A DNA stretch of 64,000 nucleotides from JAEZDR01 sp039811185 (GTDB lineage: Bacteria > Bacteroidota > Bacteroidia > Chitinophagales > Chitinophagaceae): assembly GCA_039811185.1 (NCBI GenBank), contig JBDHYF010000011.1, forward strand, positions 1-64,000, read 5' to 3'. Positions within the stretch are counted from its first letter, which is position 1. The number at the start of each line of letters is the position of its first letter. Shown piece after piece: positions 17,041 to 25,788 of this stretch. The position numbers and the translations under genes are program-made. The notes under the pieces were generated by a model. That model worked only from the letters and a program-made list of their open reading frames with translations. It was not told the DNA's origin and searched no databases.

Positions 17041-18000
17041 ATGGCAACTTCATCTGTAAAAAATAAATCGGCCGTTAAAGCGCCAAAGATCGAATCATCT
17101 TTAAGTGTTCCGAACGATGCACGCCTTGAGGTGTTGAAAACATATAAGCTGTACATCGGCGGCCAGTTTCCGCGTACCGAATCGGGCAGGTATTACACCG
17201 TAAAAAATGCACAGGGCGAGTTGCTCGCAAATATGTGTCTCAGCTCACGGAAAGATTTTCGCGATGCAGTGGGCGCAGCAAGGAGTGCGTATAAAGGCTG
17301 GAGCGCAAAAACGGCCATGAACCGATCGCAGATTCTTTATCGCATTGCAGAAATGCTGGAAGGCAGGCGGGAACAGTTCATTGCCGAACTGATGAAGCAG
17401 GGTGCTCCGCAAAAGCAGGCCGCCAAAGAAGTGGATGCATCAGTTGACCGGCTTATCTATTACTCCGGCTGGTGCGATAAATATCAGCAGGTATTTTCGG
17501 CGGTGAATCCGGTGGCGAGTTCTCACTTTAATTTTTCAACGCCGGAGCCTACCGGAGTGGTGGCAGCCGTAGCGCCGCAGAGCAACAGCCTGATAGGTTT
17601 AGTGTCGGTAATTGCAGCTGCTATCGCCGGCGGAAATGCAGTGATTGTGCTGGCTTCAGAGCAATTGCCGCTCTGCGCCATTACATTGGCCGAGGTAATT
17701 CATTCGTCGGATGTTCCCGGCGGTGTGGTAAACATTTTAACCGGCAGCTATAAAGAGCTGGCGGGGCAGATGGCGCTGCACATGGATGTGAATGCAGTGA
17801 TTTTTTGTGAAGACGACAAAGCTGCTGCAAAAGACATTCAGGAAAAAGCGGCGATGAATGTAAAACGGGTGCATTTGTATACTAACATTAACTGGATGAG
17901 CGATGATGCGGAAAGCCCATATTTCATTGCCGACCTACAGGAAACGAAAACAACCTGGCATCCGATTGAAAATATCGGTGGCGGCGGCAGCAAGTATTAA
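17041..18000 (+). CDS. Non-catalytic aldehyde dehydrogenase homologue (ALDH16-type C-terminal unit)
   Basis: 319 residues, well short of the usual 480-500. The N-terminal ALDH fold is clear (LYIGGQFPRTESGRYY, then RSQILYRIAEMLEGRREQFI, GVVAAVAPQSNSLIGL, ALH-type VPGGVVNILTG). The chain stops soon after the cofactor domain. There is no LELGG glutamate, no Cys nucleophile segment and no C-terminal oligomerisation arm. The end (GGGGSKY) is clean and the frame intact, so this looks selected rather than decayed. Lying 15 bases after a full ALDH, it most likely forms a structural partner, as the second domain does in ALDH16. A degraded duplicate is the alternative. Confidence 0.82.
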   Translation: MATSSVKNKSAVKAPKIESSLSVPNDARLEVLKTYKLYIGGQFPRTESGRYYTVKNAQGELLANMCLSSRKDFRDAVGAARSAYKGWSAKTAMNRSQILYRIAEMLEGRREQFIAELMKQGAPQKQAAKEVDASVDRLIYYSGWCDKYQQVFSAVNPVASSHFNFSTPEPTGVVAAVAPQSNSLIGLVSVIAAAIAGGNAVIVLASEQLPLCAITLAEVIHSSDVPGGVVNILTGSYKELAGQMALHMDVNAVIFCEDDKAAAKDIQEKAAMNVKRVHLYTNINWMSDDAESPYFIADLQETKTTWHPIENIGGGGSKY

Positions 18001-18036
18001 TTGGCTTTTCTTTTGTGTAGGAACAACTTATTTTGA

Positions 18037-18471
18037 ATGATGAAAAACATTTTCTTATTGTTGTTTATAGCGTTTAGCGCTACAGCTTTTAGTCAGGATA
18101 GCCTCCGTATATATCAAGACAGCCGGCTGGAAGCACTGAACTCAAAAAAAGCAATTCAGCATAAAAAGGCTGCATTGCTTTCGCGTAACACGAAAGTGCA
18201 GGGATATCGTATTCAGGTGGTAGCCACACAAAACCGCGAAGAAGCTTTTAAAGTGAAAGCGCAGTTAATGCAGAACTATCCTTCGCACAAATCCTACACT
18301 ATTTTTCAGGCGCCTTATTTCCGCGTTAAGATTGGCAATTTCACCAATCGTGAAGAAGCCGAAGTGCTGAAGAAATCGCTCTCGCTTATGTTTAAACAAA
18401 ACGTTTACATTGTCCGCGATATGGTGGAATATACGCCCACTGAAGACGAACTGTTTCTAATGCAGGAATAG
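18037..18471 (+). CDS. Small secreted SPOR-domain protein
   Basis: 144 residues. A signal peptide (residues 2-20, ending AFSQ) is followed by a charged stretch and a single SPOR domain at about residues 56-128 (GYRIQVVATQNREEAFKVKA, then YFRVKIGNFTNREEAEVL). SPOR domains bind denuded glycan strands of peptidoglycan, so a periplasmic role at septal or remodelled murein is likely. ATG codons at 18037 and 18040 are both possible starts. It lies 36 bases after the ALDH pair and 15 bases before an amidohydrolase gene. Confidence 0.85.
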   Translation: MMKNIFLLLFIAFSATAFSQDSLRIYQDSRLEALNSKKAIQHKKAALLSRNTKVQGYRIQVVATQNREEAFKVKAQLMQNYPSHKSYTIFQAPYFRVKIGNFTNREEAEVLKKSLSLMFKQNVYIVRDMVEYTPTEDELFLMQE

Positions 18472-18475
18472 CGCT

Positions 18476-18483
18476 TACATTTG
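18476..18483 (+). promoter_or_regulatory. -7-like TACATTTG just before the amidohydrolase start
   Basis: A perfect TAnnTTTG, but it ends only 3 bases before the ATG at 18487. If used, the transcript would begin at or within the start codon, so chance occurrence is quite possible. Confidence 0.35.
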
Positions 18484-18486
18484 TTT

Positions 18487-19677
18487 ATGCTTCAACAGAA
18501 GATCAAAGATTTTGCGGCACAGCACCAACACGAATGGGTGGCTGTCCGGCGGCATCTGCACAAGCATCCCGAGCTGAGCTTTCAGGAGTTTAATACCGCT
18601 CAATATATCCAAAACTATTTGCAAAAAATTGGTGTTGCTTTTTCAACTGTAACCGAAACCGGCGTGGTTGCGCTGATAGAAGGCGGAAAAAAATCTGACC
18701 GTTGCATCGCACTTCGTGCAGATATGGATGCCTTGCCTATAACCGAAGAAAACGACCATGACTTCGTTTCGCAGACACCCGGCATAATGCACGCCTGCGG
18801 ACACGATGTGCACACCACTTGTTTGCTCGCCGCAGCGAAAATTCTGAAACATTTTTCGCACGAAATTGACGGCACTGTTAAGCTGATATTTCAGCCGGGT
18901 GAAGAGAAGCATCCGGGTGGCGCAAGCTTATTCATTCGAGACGGAGTGTTGCAAAACCCGCAACCGCAGGGCATTCTGGCGCTTCATGTAAATCCGCTGC
19001 TGCCTGTTGGAAAGATCAGCTTTCGCGAAGGAGTGGTAATGGCGAGCGCTGATGAAATCTACATCACGGTAAGAGCTGCCGGCGGACATGCAGCGGCGCC
19101 CCACCTTACTGCCGATCCGGTGCTTACTGCATCGCAGATAGTGGTGGCTTTGCAACAGGTTATCAGCCGGAATAAGAATCCTTTTTCACCCTCCGTTTTA
19201 TCAGTTTGCGCCATCAACGGAGGCACGGCTACCAATATTATTCCTTCGGAGGTAAAGATGATGGGTACATTTCGTGCTATGGATGAAGCCTGGCGTTTTA
19301 AAGCGCATACGCTCATCCGCAAGATAGTGGCTGAAATTGCAGAAGGCTGTGGAGCAACGGCCGAAACGGAAATTTTAGTGGGATATCCCGCCGTTGAAAA
19401 TAATGCTGCGCTAACACAAAGCGCAAAGGAGCTGGCACAGCAATATTTAGGTAACGAATGGGTAGAAGAAACCGAACTGCGGATGGGTGCAGAAGATTTT
19501 GGCTATTATGCCCGCGAAATACCCGGATGTTTTTTTAGGCTGGGAACAAGGAATGAAAAAAAGAATATTGTGCATAACGTGCATACATCAAGATTTGATA
19601 TTGATGAAGACGCCCTTGCGCTTGGCGCGGGAATGATGGCCTGGCTGGGCGCATCCATAAACGTAAATCAGCAATGA
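18487..19677 (+). CDS. M20-family amidohydrolase (N-acyl amino acid hydrolase type)
   Basis: A 396-residue metallo-amidohydrolase of the M20D group. The motifs are in order: RRHLHKHPELSFQE, ALRADMDALPITEE, MHACGHDVHTTCLL (metal-binding Cys and His), FQPGEEKHPGGAS, LHVNPLLPVG, the dimerisation domain with GGHAAAPHLTADP, and RMGAEDFGYYAREIPG. The family removes acyl groups from amino acids (hippurate, IAA-amino acid or N-acetyl-diaminopimelate types); the exact substrate is not decided. ATG 18487 is preferred to TTG 18481, which is part of a -7-like motif. Its stop overlaps the next gene's start by four bases (ATGA), so the two are translationally coupled. Confidence 0.9.
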   Translation: MLQQKIKDFAAQHQHEWVAVRRHLHKHPELSFQEFNTAQYIQNYLQKIGVAFSTVTETGVVALIEGGKKSDRCIALRADMDALPITEENDHDFVSQTPGIMHACGHDVHTTCLLAAAKILKHFSHEIDGTVKLIFQPGEEKHPGGASLFIRDGVLQNPQPQGILALHVNPLLPVGKISFREGVVMASADEIYITVRAAGGHAAAPHLTADPVLTASQIVVALQQVISRNKNPFSPSVLSVCAINGGTATNIIPSEVKMMGTFRAMDEAWRFKAHTLIRKIVAEIAEGCGATAETEILVGYPAVENNAALTQSAKELAQQYLGNEWVEETELRMGAEDFGYYAREIPGCFFRLGTRNEKKNIVHNVHTSRFDIDEDALALGAGMMAWLGASINVNQQ

Positions 19678-19898
19678 ACAGCAGTACCGGAAAATACATA
19701 ATGGTTGCAGGCCTTGTGCTGATAGCCATTGGTGCGCTGGTTTTTTTCTTTCACGATAAGCTGAACAAACTCGGTAATCTTCCGGGCGACATAAACTGGA
19801 GGAAAGATAATTTTTCATTCCACTTCCCGGTTGTGACCATGATTATTGTAAGTGTATTGTTGACCGTCTTAGTAAACATCATCAGAAAGTTTTTTTAA
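19674..19898 (+). CDS. Small DUF2905-type membrane protein
   Basis: 74 residues with two membrane spans (about residues 8-26 and 50-70) joined by the loop KLNKLGNLPGDINWRKDN. The LGNLPGDI core is the hallmark of the DUF2905 family. The function is unknown. It overlaps the amidohydrolase gene by four bases and touches mazG directly (stop 19896-19898, next ATG 19899), so all three are likely cotranscribed. Confidence 0.85.
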   Translation: MNSSTGKYIMVAGLVLIAIGALVFFFHDKLNKLGNLPGDINWRKDNFSFHFPVVTMIIVSVLLTVLVNIIRKFF

Positions 19899-20690
19899 AT
19901 GAGAACCGATAGACAGCAGATTGCCGATGCTTTTTTAAAGCTTGTAAATATCATGGACGAACTGCGCGAGAAATGTCCATGGGACAACAAACAAACGATT
20001 CATACACTTCGGTCGATGACGATTGAAGAAACATACGAGCTTGCCGACGCTATTTTAGAAGAAAACTATCAGGATATTAAAGAAGAACTTGGCGATCTGA
20101 TGCTGCACATTCTTTTTTACGCAAAAATCGGCAGTGAGAAAAGTGCATTTTCTCTGGTTGATGTGATGACGACCATTGCGACAAAACTGATTAAACGACA
20201 TCCGCATATTTATGGCGATGTGCGAGTGAAAGATGAAGAAGAAGTGAAGTTAAACTGGCAAAAAATTAAGCTGCAGGAAGGAAAAAAATCCGTGATGTCG
20301 GGCGTTCCAAAGTCGCTTCCGGCGATGGTAAAGGCAGAGCGGATTCAGGAGAAAGCAAAACAGGTAGGATTTGAGTGGAAAGAAGCGGATGATGTGTTTT
20401 TGAAAATTGAAGAAGAGATGGACGAACTGCGGGAAGCTACAAAGAAGAAATCGGAAACGGAAATAGAAGAAGAGTTTGGGGATGTGTTGTTCAGCCTGAT
20501 TAACTATGCGCGTTTTTTGCAAATTAATGCCGAATCGGCTTTAGAGAAAACCAATAAAAAGTTTTTAAAACGATTTGCTTTGATGGAGGAGATGGCGTTG
20601 GAAAAGCAGGTATCGCTAACCGATTTAACTTTGGAGGAGATGGACGAAATGTGGAACCGCATAAAACAACAACGAAGGGATTTTGATTAA
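19899..20690 (+). CDS. mazG: Nucleoside triphosphate pyrophosphohydrolase MazG
   Basis: 263 residues with two MazG domains, the normal enterobacterial layout. The first has CPWDNKQTIHTL then EETYELADAI and EELGDLMLHI. The second has EEEMDELREA, EEEFGDVLFSLINYARFL and the C-terminal FLKRFALMEE. The acidic E-x-x-E and E-x-x-D sets bind Mg2+. It hydrolyses NTPs to NMP and pyrophosphate, a housecleaning and (p)ppGpp-related activity in studied members. It starts directly after the DUF2905 gene and overlaps the kinase gene downstream by 8 bases. Confidence 0.93.
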   Translation: MRTDRQQIADAFLKLVNIMDELREKCPWDNKQTIHTLRSMTIEETYELADAILEENYQDIKEELGDLMLHILFYAKIGSEKSAFSLVDVMTTIATKLIKRHPHIYGDVRVKDEEEVKLNWQKIKLQEGKKSVMSGVPKSLPAMVKAERIQEKAKQVGFEWKEADDVFLKIEEEMDELREATKKKSETEIEEEFGDVLFSLINYARFLQINAESALEKTNKKFLKRFALMEEMALEKQVSLTDLTLEEMDEMWNRIKQQRRDFD

Positions 20691-23600
20691 CACGATAAAA
20701 AGAGATTTGATACGGCACGGCTATCTGCTTATTGCGGCCTTATGGCTGTACACCTTCTCATTTATCTTCGAAAATTACATTGCGTTCACATCGAGGCCAT
20801 CCAAGGTGGTGGCGCTGATTCAAAACGATATTCGCCAAAAAGAAGCAGATTTTTTTCAGCTTACTACTCCCGATAATCTTTCCAAACTTGTTACAGACAC
20901 CGGTTATACGCTGAAGGAAAAACTGCTGTCTAAAAATTATGGCATTTTCGTTTTTGAAGCCGACAGTGCGGCGCCAAATCTTATTTATTGGAATACGTTT
21001 GCCACACAGCCTTCCGCCTCCGAGGTTAGCGATAGCGCTTCGGGAAGGCTGGTACAGAAGCCAAACGGCTATTACTACCTTGTAAAAAAGCCCTTCGAGT
21101 GGCACAGTAGGCAGTTTCAGGCGGTTGCGCTTATTCCCGTTAAATGGAGTTTTGCTATTACCACCAAATATCTGAAGAACGACTTTGCGGCTAACAGCTC
21201 CATAGACGAGTATTACGATCTGAGTCTCGAAAGTGGATATCCTGTGTTCAATGCGGAAGGCAGCCGGTTATTTTATCTTGAGCAAAAAAGCAATCCTTTC
21301 TCAGGGAAACCGAGCATCATTACCATCGTGTTCCGGTTGGTAGCAGCGATTGCATTAATGCTATTTTTGCATTCGCTCACAGTTGAACTGCTGATACGCA
21401 AAGGATTTAAGAAAAGCTTTTTGTTTCTTCTCGCCAACATCGTCATCATTCGGTTTCTCTCTTATCGTTTTTCGTTTGTATTCGACTTTAAAGGATATGC
21501 ACTTTTCGATCCTGCTATTTATGCCTCGGGCTTTCTCTTCCCTTCACTTGGCGACCTGGTAATTAATGTGCTGCTCGTATATTGGATAGTTGTCTTCATG
21601 CGTTTTGCACTGTCGAACTCAATGCCGCAGGTATCGCGGATAAGTTCGCTTCCAAACAAATTATTTCCATTTGCCATTTTGATAGCATGGCTGCTGTTTA
21701 CGTTTGAAGCTGCGGAAGTGATTTTGAGTTTTGTAGCCGACTCAAAAATATCTTTTGACGTTACCAACTTTTTCAGCCTCAACATTTATACATTCATCAG
21801 CTTCGTCGTTATCGGCCTCATTCTCATCACCTTCTATCATTTCTCCGCAATTGTTTTATCCATCATCAACAAGGCGTTTAAGAATACGCAGCAGAAATTG
21901 TTGTTTGTAGCCATCACGGGCTTTGCACTCTTAAGCTTTACCCTGGATTTCGAACATACCTTCCTGCGCATTTTTATTGTGCTGTGGTTGCTTCTTTATA
22001 TTGTCTTAAATAATCTGGAAGAAAACAAGCTGTTTAAAACAATTGCCAACTCTGCCTTATTTCTGTTTTGGATAATCTTTTTCGCCGCTTCCGCAACGGC
22101 GCTGCTGTTATTCGAAAACAGAATAAAAGAACGTGAAATACGGCTAAGGTTTGCAAAAACACTCACGCTTCAATCCGATGCCGTTGGCGAAAACTTTATG
22201 CGCCTTGCAACGAAGGGACTCAACAACAACTTTTTCCAGGACAACAGGCAACGTATAGAAAATGAAGCAGCCAACAAGCAACTGAAAGACAGCATTATTA
22301 ATGAAAGTTTTTCCGGCTTCTTAAACAAATTCAACAGCCGGATTTACACTTTCGATAAGTACTATAAGCCGCTCTTCAACGACGAAAAAATTTCGTATGC
22401 CGAACTTTTGCGCATCGTAAACCGCGGCCAGAAAACAGCCGGTGTGCCTCAGGTGTTCAACTTTAAAACCGAAGCGGACAGAAACGGTTTTTTATTCAAC
22501 AAAACCATGCGTGCAAACGATTCCGTTTACGGACACATTTTTATTCTTGCGCAGCCGCAGACTTATGGGTCCGACGGCCTTTATCCCGAACTTTTTAAAG
22601 CGGCTGATTTCGATTTTTCGAGCGATTACAGCTACTACTCTTTTGCTGTTTATAAAGATGGGCAACTCATCAACAATGTGAGCAGTTACAGCTTTCCGCA
22701 GTCGATACCGAAAAACCAGCTTCCCCCTTTTGATACGGAAGAATGGCGTTTAAAAGATGGGTACGATCAGCTCATCTACCGCGCCTCAAACGATAAAACT
22801 GTCATAATTGTAAAGAGCTATTCACTTTTTATTGAAACACTCACGCTGTTCGCTTACGTTTTTTTAAGCCTGCTCCTGATCAGTCTTATTGTTCACATTG
22901 GAAGCATTCTGCTCCAAACACGCTTCCGGTGGAAAGAGCTGAAGCCGTTGCTCCGGTTCAACATCCGGACACAGGTGCAAACAACCATTGTTTCTATTAC
23001 GTTTTTTTCGTTTGTGATAATCGGTATCGCAACCATCTCGTTTTTCATCAGCCGGTTTAAAAGGAACAATGAAGAGAAGTTGTCGCGCACAGTGGAAATT
23101 CTGCGCAATGAAATAGAGCATCACCTTCAAAAAAACCTCGCGGCTTTCTCAATCGACTCGCCATCACTGCCGGCATCCTTCCAAAATCATATTATCGAAA
23201 CGGCACAAGTACATGCTGCCGATGTAAATATTTACGACCTCAACGGCAGGCTCATCACTTCCACTCAACCCTATATTTTTAACCGCCATCTTCTTAATAA
23301 CAGAATTGAGCCCATGGCCTGGTTCAGGCTTCACTACGGCAAACGGGTACAGTGGATTCAGGACGAATCGTTCAGCAATTTTGAATACATCAGCAAATAT
23401 GTTCCCATTCGCAACAAGGACGGGCGATGGTTGTTCTATTTAAATGTTCCTTTCCTTAACTCGCAAACCGAGCTGAATGTGGAGATATCCAACTTTTTGC
23501 TTACCCTCATTAATCTCAACGCATTTATTTTTCTCTTGTCTACAGCCATCGCCGTTATGCTCACCAATCGCATTACCAAGTCGCTGTCAATCATCGCTAA

Positions 23601-24414
23601 TAAAATGCGGGAGATTAGTTTGAGTAAAGACAATCAGACAATCGAATGGCATCATAACGACGAAATAGGCGCTCTGGTTGCGGAATACAACAGAATGGTG
23701 ATTGAACTGGAAAACAGCGCAAAGGATTTGGCGAAGACGGAAAGAGAAGGCGCCTGGCGCGAAATGGCGCGGCAGGTGGCGCATGAAATTAAAAACCCGC
23801 TTACTCCGATGAAACTGAGTATTCAATACCTTCAGCGAGCAATTGATGCAGACGCAGATAATGTAAAGGAACTCTCGCAAAAGGTTGCGGCAACTGTGAT
23901 TCAGCAGATAGACCAACTGGCAAAAATTGCGAGCGACTTCTCGCAGTTTGCCAACATCAATAAAATTAATCGTGAAACGTTCGATATTACCGACGTGATT
24001 GAACAAATCATTCTGCTCCATCATACCGGCGAAGAGGTGGTGATAAAACATCAGCGGCAAGAGGGAAATTATTACGTGAGCGCCGACCGCATGCAGATGA
24101 ACCGCTTGTTCACCAACTTGATAAAAAATGCCATCGAAGCCACAGAGAAGAACGATTTTAAAAAGATTGAAGTAAATCAAAGCATCGAGAACGGAAATAT
24201 TGTTGTTTCCGTCAGCGATAATGGAAAAGGCATTCCCGAAGACATGCAGCATAAAATTTTTACACCCAATTTCACTACAAAATCGTCGGGTACAGGACTG
24301 GGCTTAGCTATTTGCAAAGGCATTGTAGAGAACGCCCGCGGCCGCATTTGGTTTGTTACCACACCTACGGAGGGCACATCGTTTTTCATCTCCATTCCCG
24401 CGGTTGAAAAGTAG
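20683..24414 (+). CDS. Large NtrY-like membrane histidine kinase
   Basis: 1243 residues. There is a membrane span near residues 12-30, an extracytoplasmic domain to about 205, then a block of roughly eight spans (about 215-485), a second extracytoplasmic region, a span near 725-745, another sensor stretch and a span near 950. A HAMP-like region, a HisKA domain (RQVAHEIKNPLTPMKLSIQY) and a HATPase domain (NLIKNAIEATE, SDNGKGIPED, GTGLGLAICKGI) follow. The WREMARQVAHEIKNPLTPMK stretch is NtrY-like. No response regulator gene is adjacent. The start is a TTG at 20683 inside the last codons of mazG; no ATG occurs until after the first sensor domain, so a rare start is needed. The signal is unknown. 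Confidence 0.85.
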   Translation: MINTIKRDLIRHGYLLIAALWLYTFSFIFENYIAFTSRPSKVVALIQNDIRQKEADFFQLTTPDNLSKLVTDTGYTLKEKLLSKNYGIFVFEADSAAPNLIYWNTFATQPSASEVSDSASGRLVQKPNGYYYLVKKPFEWHSRQFQAVALIPVKWSFAITTKYLKNDFAANSSIDEYYDLSLESGYPVFNAEGSRLFYLEQKSNPFSGKPSIITIVFRLVAAIALMLFLHSLTVELLIRKGFKKSFLFLLANIVIIRFLSYRFSFVFDFKGYALFDPAIYASGFLFPSLGDLVINVLLVYWIVVFMRFALSNSMPQVSRISSLPNKLFPFAILIAWLLFTFEAAEVILSFVADSKISFDVTNFFSLNIYTFISFVVIGLILITFYHFSAIVLSIINKAFKNTQQKLLFVAITGFALLSFTLDFEHTFLRIFIVLWLLLYIVLNNLEENKLFKTIANSALFLFWIIFFAASATALLLFENRIKEREIRLRFAKTLTLQSDAVGENFMRLATKGLNNNFFQDNRQRIENEAANKQLKDSIINESFSGFLNKFNSRIYTFDKYYKPLFNDEKISYAELLRIVNRGQKTAGVPQVFNFKTEADRNGFLFNKTMRANDSVYGHIFILAQPQTYGSDGLYPELFKAADFDFSSDYSYYSFAVYKDGQLINNVSSYSFPQSIPKNQLPPFDTEEWRLKDGYDQLIYRASNDKTVIIVKSYSLFIETLTLFAYVFLSLLLISLIVHIGSILLQTRFRWKELKPLLRFNIRTQVQTTIVSITFFSFVIIGIATISFFISRFKRNNEEKLSRTVEILRNEIEHHLQKNLAAFSIDSPSLPASFQNHIIETAQVHAADVNIYDLNGRLITSTQPYIFNRHLLNNRIEPMAWFRLHYGKRVQWIQDESFSNFEYISKYVPIRNKDGRWLFYLNVPFLNSQTELNVEISNFLLTLINLNAFIFLLSTAIAVMLTNRITKSLSIIANKMREISLSKDNQTIEWHHNDEIGALVAEYNRMVIELENSAKDLAKTEREGAWREMARQVAHEIKNPLTPMKLSIQYLQRAIDADADNVKELSQKVAATVIQQIDQLAKIASDFSQFANINKINRETFDITDVIEQIILLHHTGEEVVIKHQRQEGNYYVSADRMQMNRLFTNLIKNAIEATEKNDFKKIEVNQSIENGNIVVSVSDNGKGIPEDMQHKIFTPNFTTKSSGTGLGLAICKGIVENARGRIWFVTTPTEGTSFFISIPAVEK

Positions 24415-24432
24415 ATTTTTGCATTCTACTGT

Positions 24433-24440
24433 TATCTTCG
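24433..24440 (+). promoter_or_regulatory. -7-like TATCTTCG directly before holB
   Basis: One mismatch to TAnnTTTG. It ends 4 bases before the ATG at 24445, so a transcript from it would be leaderless or nearly so. A second in-frame ATG lies at 24451. Confidence 0.4.
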
Positions 24441-24444
24441 CAGG

Positions 24445-25635
24445 ATGCAAATGAAGGATGTGATAGGGCAGCAGGCAGCCAAGCAAAAACTGATTGAACT
24501 GATTACGCATAACAGGTTAAGTCATGGCTTGTTGTTTTTGTCGAAAGAAGGGAGTGGTGCTTTGCCGCTTGCATTATCGCTTGCCTCATTCCTTGCCTGT
24601 GAAAGCGTAGAGCGAAGCTTGTCCGGAAAGGACGACGGCGGCCTTTTCGGGAGCACGGCGCCAGAAGTATTCACTGATAGCTGTGGCAAATGTTCGGCCT
24701 GCAATAAAACCCGGCAGTTCATTCATCCCGACATACATTTTTCCTATCCGGTAATTACAAAGAAAGCAGGCGAGAAGCCGAAAAGCACAGATTTTATTAA
24801 GGAATGGCGCGAGTTTCTTACGCACTATCCATATGGAAATGTGTTCGACTGGTTGCAGTTCATCAATGCTGAAAATAAACAGGGAAATATTACCGCTGAA
24901 GAATGCAGCGACATTATCAGAAAACTGAATTTAAAAAGCTTCGAAAGTCCCTATAAAATTCTGATTATGTGGATGCCGGAGTTCTTGGGTAAGGAGGGAA
25001 ACAAGCTTTTAAAACTGATAGAGGAGCCGCCGGCAAACACGCTTTTTATTTTTGTAGCGGAGAACGACGAACAAATTCTGCCAACGATATTAAGCCGCCT
25101 GCAACTAATAAAAATTCCGGCTTTAAACGATGACGATATTGCGGAACGCCTGATGGCCAAATCCGGCACCGATGCCGGATTAGCTGCGCAGTTAGCGAGT
25201 TTGGCTGACGGTAACTACCGCGAAGCGCTGCAATTGCTTCAACACGCTGAAGCGGACTGGCAGGAGCTGACGGAAGCGCTTTTTACAAATACTTATCGTA
25301 AAAAGCCAAACGACGAGCAGATAAAATGGATTGAAGAACTCAGCGGACTGGGCAGGGAAAAGCAGAAGCAGTTCTTTATTTTTTTTACACATCTGCTGGG
25401 CCGATGCCTCCACGAACAGTTAACCGGAAGCGGCCTGTTTCCGGGTGAAAAAATGAAACAACTGGCAACGCGAATAAACCGCGTAGCCGGCGTAGGAGAG
25501 AAGGAGGCAATGATTGAAGAAGCAGAAAAAGCCATTTACTATATTGAAAGAAACGCAAATGCACGAATGCTGTTTCATGCTTTCCTCATTAAAGTGTCGC
25601 ACATAATTAATTACAAAACTTTAATTTTGACCTGA
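24445..25635 (+). CDS. holB: DNA polymerase III delta' subunit
   Basis: 396 residues of the clamp-loader ATPase-like family. Visible are VIGQQAAKQKLIELI, SHGLLFLSKEGSGALPLAL (a degenerate P-loop, as expected for delta'), a zinc-finger-like CGKCSACNK, IHPDIHFSYP, MPEFLGKEGNKLLKLIEEP (Walker B position altered), and the sensor motif ILPTILSRLQLIKIP. It would act in loading the sliding clamp. ATG codons at 24445 and 24451 are both possible. It follows the kinase by 30 bases and precedes a RicT/PSP1 gene, a pairing common in bacteria. Confidence 0.9.
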   Translation: MQMKDVIGQQAAKQKLIELITHNRLSHGLLFLSKEGSGALPLALSLASFLACESVERSLSGKDDGGLFGSTAPEVFTDSCGKCSACNKTRQFIHPDIHFSYPVITKKAGEKPKSTDFIKEWREFLTHYPYGNVFDWLQFINAENKQGNITAEECSDIIRKLNLKSFESPYKILIMWMPEFLGKEGNKLLKLIEEPPANTLFIFVAENDEQILPTILSRLQLIKIPALNDDDIAERLMAKSGTDAGLAAQLASLADGNYREALQLLQHAEADWQELTEALFTNTYRKKPNDEQIKWIEELSGLGREKQKQFFIFFTHLLGRCLHEQLTGSGLFPGEKMKQLATRINRVAGVGEKEAMIEEAEKAIYYIERNANARMLFHAFLIKVSHIINYKTLILT

Positions 25636-25788
25636 GCAGAAATGCTTTGCAGGAAAGAAGAAAAAAATACTTCAATATATAACAGGTAACTTATGCGTTT
25701 CGGTAAAGAAGATATTACATAAGCATTTCCCTTTCGGGGCCTGTTGTTTTTGCCTGCTTTATTGTTTAATAAATTTAACACTCAATAC

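Noticed and set aside
25693..25722. Short open frame ATGCGTTTCGG... ending TAA
   Set aside because: Only nine codons, no conserved pattern and no coding context.
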